Shown in pieces: positions 61,841 to 64,000 of a DNA stretch of 64,000 nt (the first letter of the stretch is position 1; every line of letters begins with the position of its first letter). Made by a program: the position numbers and the translations under genes. The notes beneath the pieces were generated by a model that had not been told where the DNA came from, did no database searches, and saw only the letters and a program-made list of their open reading frames with translations. The stretch is from Pedobacter sp. MC2016-24 (GTDB lineage Bacteria > Bacteroidota > Bacteroidia > Sphingobacteriales > Sphingobacteriaceae): positions 1 to 64,000 of the forward strand of contig NZ_JADFBX010000012.1 of the NCBI RefSeq assembly GCF_015223055.1, written 5' to 3'.

Positions 61841-64000
61841 ATGGAGTATAGTGAGTTACAGATTACCTCGAATTTTAGTTTTCTTAGAGGCGCTTCACAT
61901 GCGCATGAGCTGGTGGCTCAGGCAGCAGCTTTGGGCTACCGGAAGATTGCAGTGACCGACCGGAATACGCTTGCTGGGATAGTGCGGGCACATGCCGCGG
62001 CAAAAGAAAAAGGAATAGGCTTCATTCCGGCTTGCAGACTGGATTTGCTGGACGGCCCGAGTTTACTGGCTTATCCGACTGACCGGGAAGCTTATGGCAG
62101 GCTATCTGCTTTATTGACTAAAGGTAATTTGCGGGCGGAAAAGGGCGATTGTCACCTTTCCCGGGCTGATGTTTATGAACACAGCAAGGGGATGTTGTTT
62201 ACGGTGGTGACGCCAGACCGGCTGAACCGCAGGTTTAAGTTTGAGGATGATTTTGTGACGGCCCTGGCCCAATATCGGGAGGCTTTGGCTGGTCAGTTGT
62301 ATCTTTCTGCCAGCAGGTCTTATTCTGGGTATGATGATAAACTCCTGTTTAGGTTGCAGCAGCTCTCTGATCGTTTTGGAATTCCATTAGCGGCTACCGG
62401 AGATGTGCATTATCATGATCCTTCACGCAGGGAGTTGCAGGATGTGCTGACTTGTGTACGCGAGAAATGCACCATCCAGGAAGCAGGTTTCCGTTTGCAC
62501 ATGAATGCGGAACGGTATATGAAACCGGTAGCGGAGATGCACCGGCTTTTCCGTAAGTATCCCCAGGCTTTGCGCAGCACGATGGAAATAGCTGAGGCCT
62601 GCGGCTTTTCTTTGGATGAGCTGAAATATGTTTACCCGGAGGAAATTAACAGCAGTGGACGAGAGCCGCAGCAGGAACTGGAATACCTCTGCTGGAAAGG
62701 CGCCCATGAATTTTATGGGCAGACCGTACCAGAAAAAGTGGTGAACATGATTGCGCATGAAATGGAGTTCGTTAAAAAAATGGACTATGCCAATTACTTT
62801 CTTTTTGTAGAGGATATCGTGCGAGAAGCCCGCAGTCGTGGTATTTTATGCCAGGGTCGTGGATCTGCCGCAAACTCGGCGGTTTGTTTCTGCCTGGGTA
62901 TTACCTCGGTCAATCCCATGAAATTTGATTTGTTGTTTGAGCGTTTCATTTCTTCAGAACGAAATGAGCCGCCGGATATTGATGTGGATTTCGAGCACGA
63001 AAGAAGGGAAGAGATCATTCAATATATTTATGATAAATACGGGCGTGACCGGGCGGCTATTGTGGCTACGGTAACGCAGCTGCATCAGCGGGGCGCGATC
63101 CGAGATGTAGGTAAGGCGATGGGCTTATCCGTGGATACGATCAATAGGTTGTCCGATTCAATTTGGGAGTTTACTGATGAATGGTTTGAAGGGAAAAGGG
63201 TTACTGAACAAGGCTTGAATCCCCAGGATTCGCATTTGAAAAAGACGCTGGAACTTACCGGGCAGATGATGGGTTTTCCAAGGCAGCTTGGGCAGCATAC
63301 CGGTGGATTTGTGGTGACCAATGGCAAGCTGACCGATTTGTGCCCGATACTAAATGCCCGGATGGAGCACCGGACGAATATTGAATGGAACAAGGATGAT
63401 ATCGATGCGCTTGGTTTTTTGAAAGTGGATGTGCTGGCTTTGGGTATGCTGACCTGCATCCGTAAAAATTTTGATCTTTGTAAGCAGCATTACGGTTTAA
63501 ACCTGACCCTGGCTAATGTTCCCCAGGATGATCCGGCGGTATATGATATGATCTGCCTGGCCGATACGTTGGGTGTTTTTCAGATTGAAAGCCGCGCGCA
63601 GATGTCGATGCTGCCGCGTCTAAAACCACGTGAGTTTTATGACCTGGTGATTGAAGTGGCTATTGTCAGACCTGGGCCAATCCAGGGGGATATGGTGCAT
63701 CCGTATTTGCGTAGACGTAATGGAGAAGAGCCTGTGGATTATCCTTCACCGGAACTCAAGGAGATTCTGGGGAGGACTTTAGGGGTGCCTTTATTCCAGG
63801 AACAGGCGATGAAGATTGCGATCGTTGCCGCTGGCTTTACGCCGGCTGAAGCGGATGGTTTGCGGCGTAGCATGGCAACTTTTAAGTTTAAAGGGATGGT
63901 GAACCAGTATGAACAAAAGCTGATTGATGGAATGATGCATAAGGGTTATACCGAGGAATTTGCCAAGCGGATTTTCAGGCAGCTGGAGGGTTTTGGGAGT
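61841..64000 (+). CDS. dnaE2: DnaE2 error-prone DNA polymerase III alpha (partial)
   Basis: The open frame starts at 61841, 6 bp after imuB, and runs 720 codons to the window edge without a stop. The PHP domain is seen at SNFSFLRGASHAHELV and AVTDRNTLAG. The C-family polymerase palm has CQGRGSAANSAVCFCLGI and the catalytic aspartates in PPDIDVDFEHERREE. Full-length proteins are about 1050 residues, so about 330 lie outside the window. It is the translesion polymerase of the cassette. Confidence 0.95.
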   Translation, partial: MEYSELQITSNFSFLRGASHAHELVAQAAALGYRKIAVTDRNTLAGIVRAHAAAKEKGIGFIPACRLDLLDGPSLLAYPTDREAYGRLSALLTKGNLRAEKGDCHLSRADVYEHSKGMLFTVVTPDRLNRRFKFEDDFVTALAQYREALAGQLYLSASRSYSGYDDKLLFRLQQLSDRFGIPLAATGDVHYHDPSRRELQDVLTCVREKCTIQEAGFRLHMNAERYMKPVAEMHRLFRKYPQALRSTMEIAEACGFSLDELKYVYPEEINSSGREPQQELEYLCWKGAHEFYGQTVPEKVVNMIAHEMEFVKKMDYANYFLFVEDIVREARSRGILCQGRGSAANSAVCFCLGITSVNPMKFDLLFERFISSERNEPPDIDVDFEHERREEIIQYIYDKYGRDRAAIVATVTQLHQRGAIRDVGKAMGLSVDTINRLSDSIWEFTDEWFEGKRVTEQGLNPQDSHLKKTLELTGQMMGFPRQLGQHTGGFVVTNGKLTDLCPILNARMEHRTNIEWNKDDIDALGFLKVDVLALGMLTCIRKNFDLCKQHYGLNLTLANVPQDDPAVYDMICLADTLGVFQIESRAQMSMLPRLKPREFYDLVIEVAIVRPGPIQGDMVHPYLRRRNGEEPVDYPSPELKEILGRTLGVPLFQEQAMKIAIVAAGFTPAEADGLRRSMATFKFKGMVNQYEQKLIDGMMHKGYTEEFAKRIFRQLEGFGS

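Noticed and set aside
1..64000. tRNA or rRNA genes and insertion-sequence transposases
   Set aside because: No tRNA-like cloverleaf, rRNA segment or transposase motif was noticed on reading. A dedicated tRNA scan was not possible.

Overview
The window reads as chromosomal DNA of a Bacteroidetes bacterium, most likely Pedobacter or a close Sphingobacteriaceae relative. The reasons are two SusC/SusD outer-membrane uptake pairs, TlpA-type thioredoxins with long N-terminal extensions, DUF6266 proteins (typical of Pedobacter), sparse Shine-Dalgarno sites, AT-rich intergenic DNA and an imuA-imuB-dnaE2 cassette. This assignment is inferred from gene families; no rRNA or tRNA gene was seen.

Layout. 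(1) 1-9.4 kb: a small SusC/SusD uptake locus flanked by two secreted thioredoxin-like proteins, with a candidate structured RNA and a perfect LacI-type palindrome upstream of susC. (2) 9.4-15.8 kb: a compact minus-strand operon encoding a LanKC-like kinase without a cyclase domain, a MauE/DoxX-type membrane protein, a small cysteine-containing exported peptide and a membrane-anchored probable propeller protein. It is preceded by a regularly spaced operator array and a Crp-like regulator. A divergent MocR-type regulator has lost its PLP lysine. (3) 15.8-20.5 kb: an accessory block with two DUF6266 proteins, two helical proteins of unknown function, a small membrane protein and a CHAP-type peptidoglycan hydrolase whose gene overlaps it. 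(4) 20.5-25 kb: a scar zone with an SdpA-like fragment, a DUF2625 fragment, an AlbA_2-type ATP-binding protein, a perfect 24-bp inverted repeat, a coiled-coil tail fragment and a UmuC C-terminal fragment.

(5) 25.1-51.5 kb: a large polysaccharide utilisation locus. After an AraC-type regulator, fourteen plus-strand genes run without a break. They encode a putative glycoside hydrolase, a sugar porter, a FucI-like isomerase, a PfkB kinase, a class III aminotransferase, a ceramidase-like amidase, a DhnA-type aldolase, SusC/SusD, a surface lipoprotein, a GH78 alpha-L-rhamnosidase, a sialate O-acetylesterase-like enzyme, a Tat-exported putative hydrolase and a formylglycine sulfatase. The set suggests capture, de-esterification, desulfation and de-rhamnosylation of an acylated, sulfated glycan, then isomerase-kinase-aldolase breakdown of an unusual sugar. 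The island is bracketed by imperfect direct repeats of about 43 bp.

(6) 51.5-59.5 kb: small and hypothetical genes plus further scars: a TspO-like/SusC-like chimera, an AraC gene with no start codon for its N-terminal domain, two paralogous acidic immunity-like proteins beside a decayed fragment, and an AlkB-like dioxygenase. (7) 59.5-64 kb: imuA-imuB-dnaE2, an SOS-type mutagenesis cassette, with dnaE2 running off the window end.

The most novel candidates are the LanKC-like kinase/peptide operon with its 23-bp-pitch operators, the unusual enzyme set of the large utilisation locus with its flanking repeats, and the DUF6266/lysis-like block.
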